Below, one piece after another: positions 63,641 through 64,000 of a stretch of 64,000 nt of DNA. The stretch's first letter is position 1; the number at the start of each line of letters is the position of its first letter. Location: the NCBI GenBank assembly GCA_037127315.1, contig JBBBDQ010001689.1, positions 687,501 through 751,500 on the forward strand, in the 5' to 3' direction. The translations under genes and the position numbers were made by a program. The stretch is from Ascarosepion bandense (taxonomy: Eukaryota > Mollusca > Cephalopoda > Sepiida > Sepiidae). Below the pieces are notes generated by a model. That model did not search any database. It was not told the DNA's origin and saw nothing but the letters and a program-made list of their open reading frames with translations.

Positions 63641-64000
63641 CATATAATTTTTTTCCTTGATCCCCATTCACAATTCTTCCGAGAGAGTGCCTTGAAAAAT
63701 TGGGCTCCTTAGCAATAGTGTTAATTAAATTTCTCATGTTTCACTTATAACTTTCTGAATTTCATACATTTGCTGAGTGTTCTGATTGTATTATGACCGC
63801 TGACAAGCGTTTTAGATTTGGCTACAGCTAAGGAATCGGCGTCCAGATCTTTACAAATCTTGTCTTCAAAAAGCGAACAATTTGCTAACCAATATGTTCT
63901 GGTATTAAGGCAACGAGTAATGCGTGATTTTTCATTTTGTCATCATTTATCGAAAAATAAATCAAAATCAAAAGAAGTTATAAAAGCTAAGACTTATATA
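63641..64000. other. Right flank of T-rich satellite
   Basis: Unassigned sequence; 63912-63990 repeats the left flank, so a further satellite block may follow beyond the window. Confidence 0.5.

Noticed and set aside
63267..63647. 126-codon F/Y-rich frame
   Set aside because: Lies in the degenerate T-rich satellite.

Overview
The window looks like repeat-dense intergenic (or deep intronic) DNA from a metazoan, most likely a coleoid cephalopod, probably an octopus. It is AT-rich, with many (TA)n, (CA)n and (GATA)n tracts, GA-rich tracts, several satellites, and dozens of truncated retroelements: two non-LTR families, tRNA-derived and 5S-derived SINEs, Penelope-like, gypsy-like, Tc1/mariner and hAT pieces. 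The species guess rests on my recall of octopus repeat proteins and SINEs, not on a search. I find no intact host protein-coding gene, no splice-supported exon and no convincing functional tRNA or rRNA gene. Every protein similarity I recognise is a broken transposable element.

Layout. 1-13 kb: fragments of a Jockey/CR1-like LINE ('LINE-J', constant 3' tail ending ATGATTAAAAAA), Tc1/mariner elements and short deletion derivatives, a solo LTR, and a Tc1 transposase cut by a Penelope-like element. 13-26 kb: more LINE-J (the best copy, 25.3-26.4 kb, keeps the YADD motif), an RTE-like LINE ('LINE-R'), a 5S-derived SINE with a perfect target duplication, and hammerhead-bearing elements. 26.7-30 kb: GATA higher-order repeat and a 38-40 bp minisatellite. 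31-36 kb: nested LINEs, a hAT element with perfect 8-bp duplication, a 108-bp array, and a LINE-R inside a GA-rich tract. 37-44 kb: a LINE-R endonuclease region split by a composite 5S-tRNA SINE and by an LTR, then a 1.34-kb tandem duplication and mariner relics. 47-52 kb: hammerhead element, SINEs, related LTRs. 52.3-56.1 kb: a 102-bp higher-order satellite. 56.7-60.2 kb: TG/TA higher-order repeat and a Penelope-like element with ~380-400 bp inverted arms and hammerhead-like motifs. 61.6-63.6 kb: a T-rich satellite with an internal strand flip.

Most interesting system: a repeat family ('element A', six loci) joins a tRNA-like A/B-box region to a hammerhead ribozyme (CTGATGA, 5-bp stem II, GAAA, palindromic stem III, stem I with internal loop). 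At 16.4 kb it is a tandem of 305-bp units, the architecture expected of a retrozyme copied through self-cleaved or circular RNA, but with a pol III-type promoter, and its copies sit next to (TA)n tracts. A second system is a modular SINE ('SINE-B') that exists as a tRNA-like head with one tail, or as a 5S rRNA head fused to the same tRNA-like head with another tail; one fused copy has an 8-bp target duplication inside a LINE.
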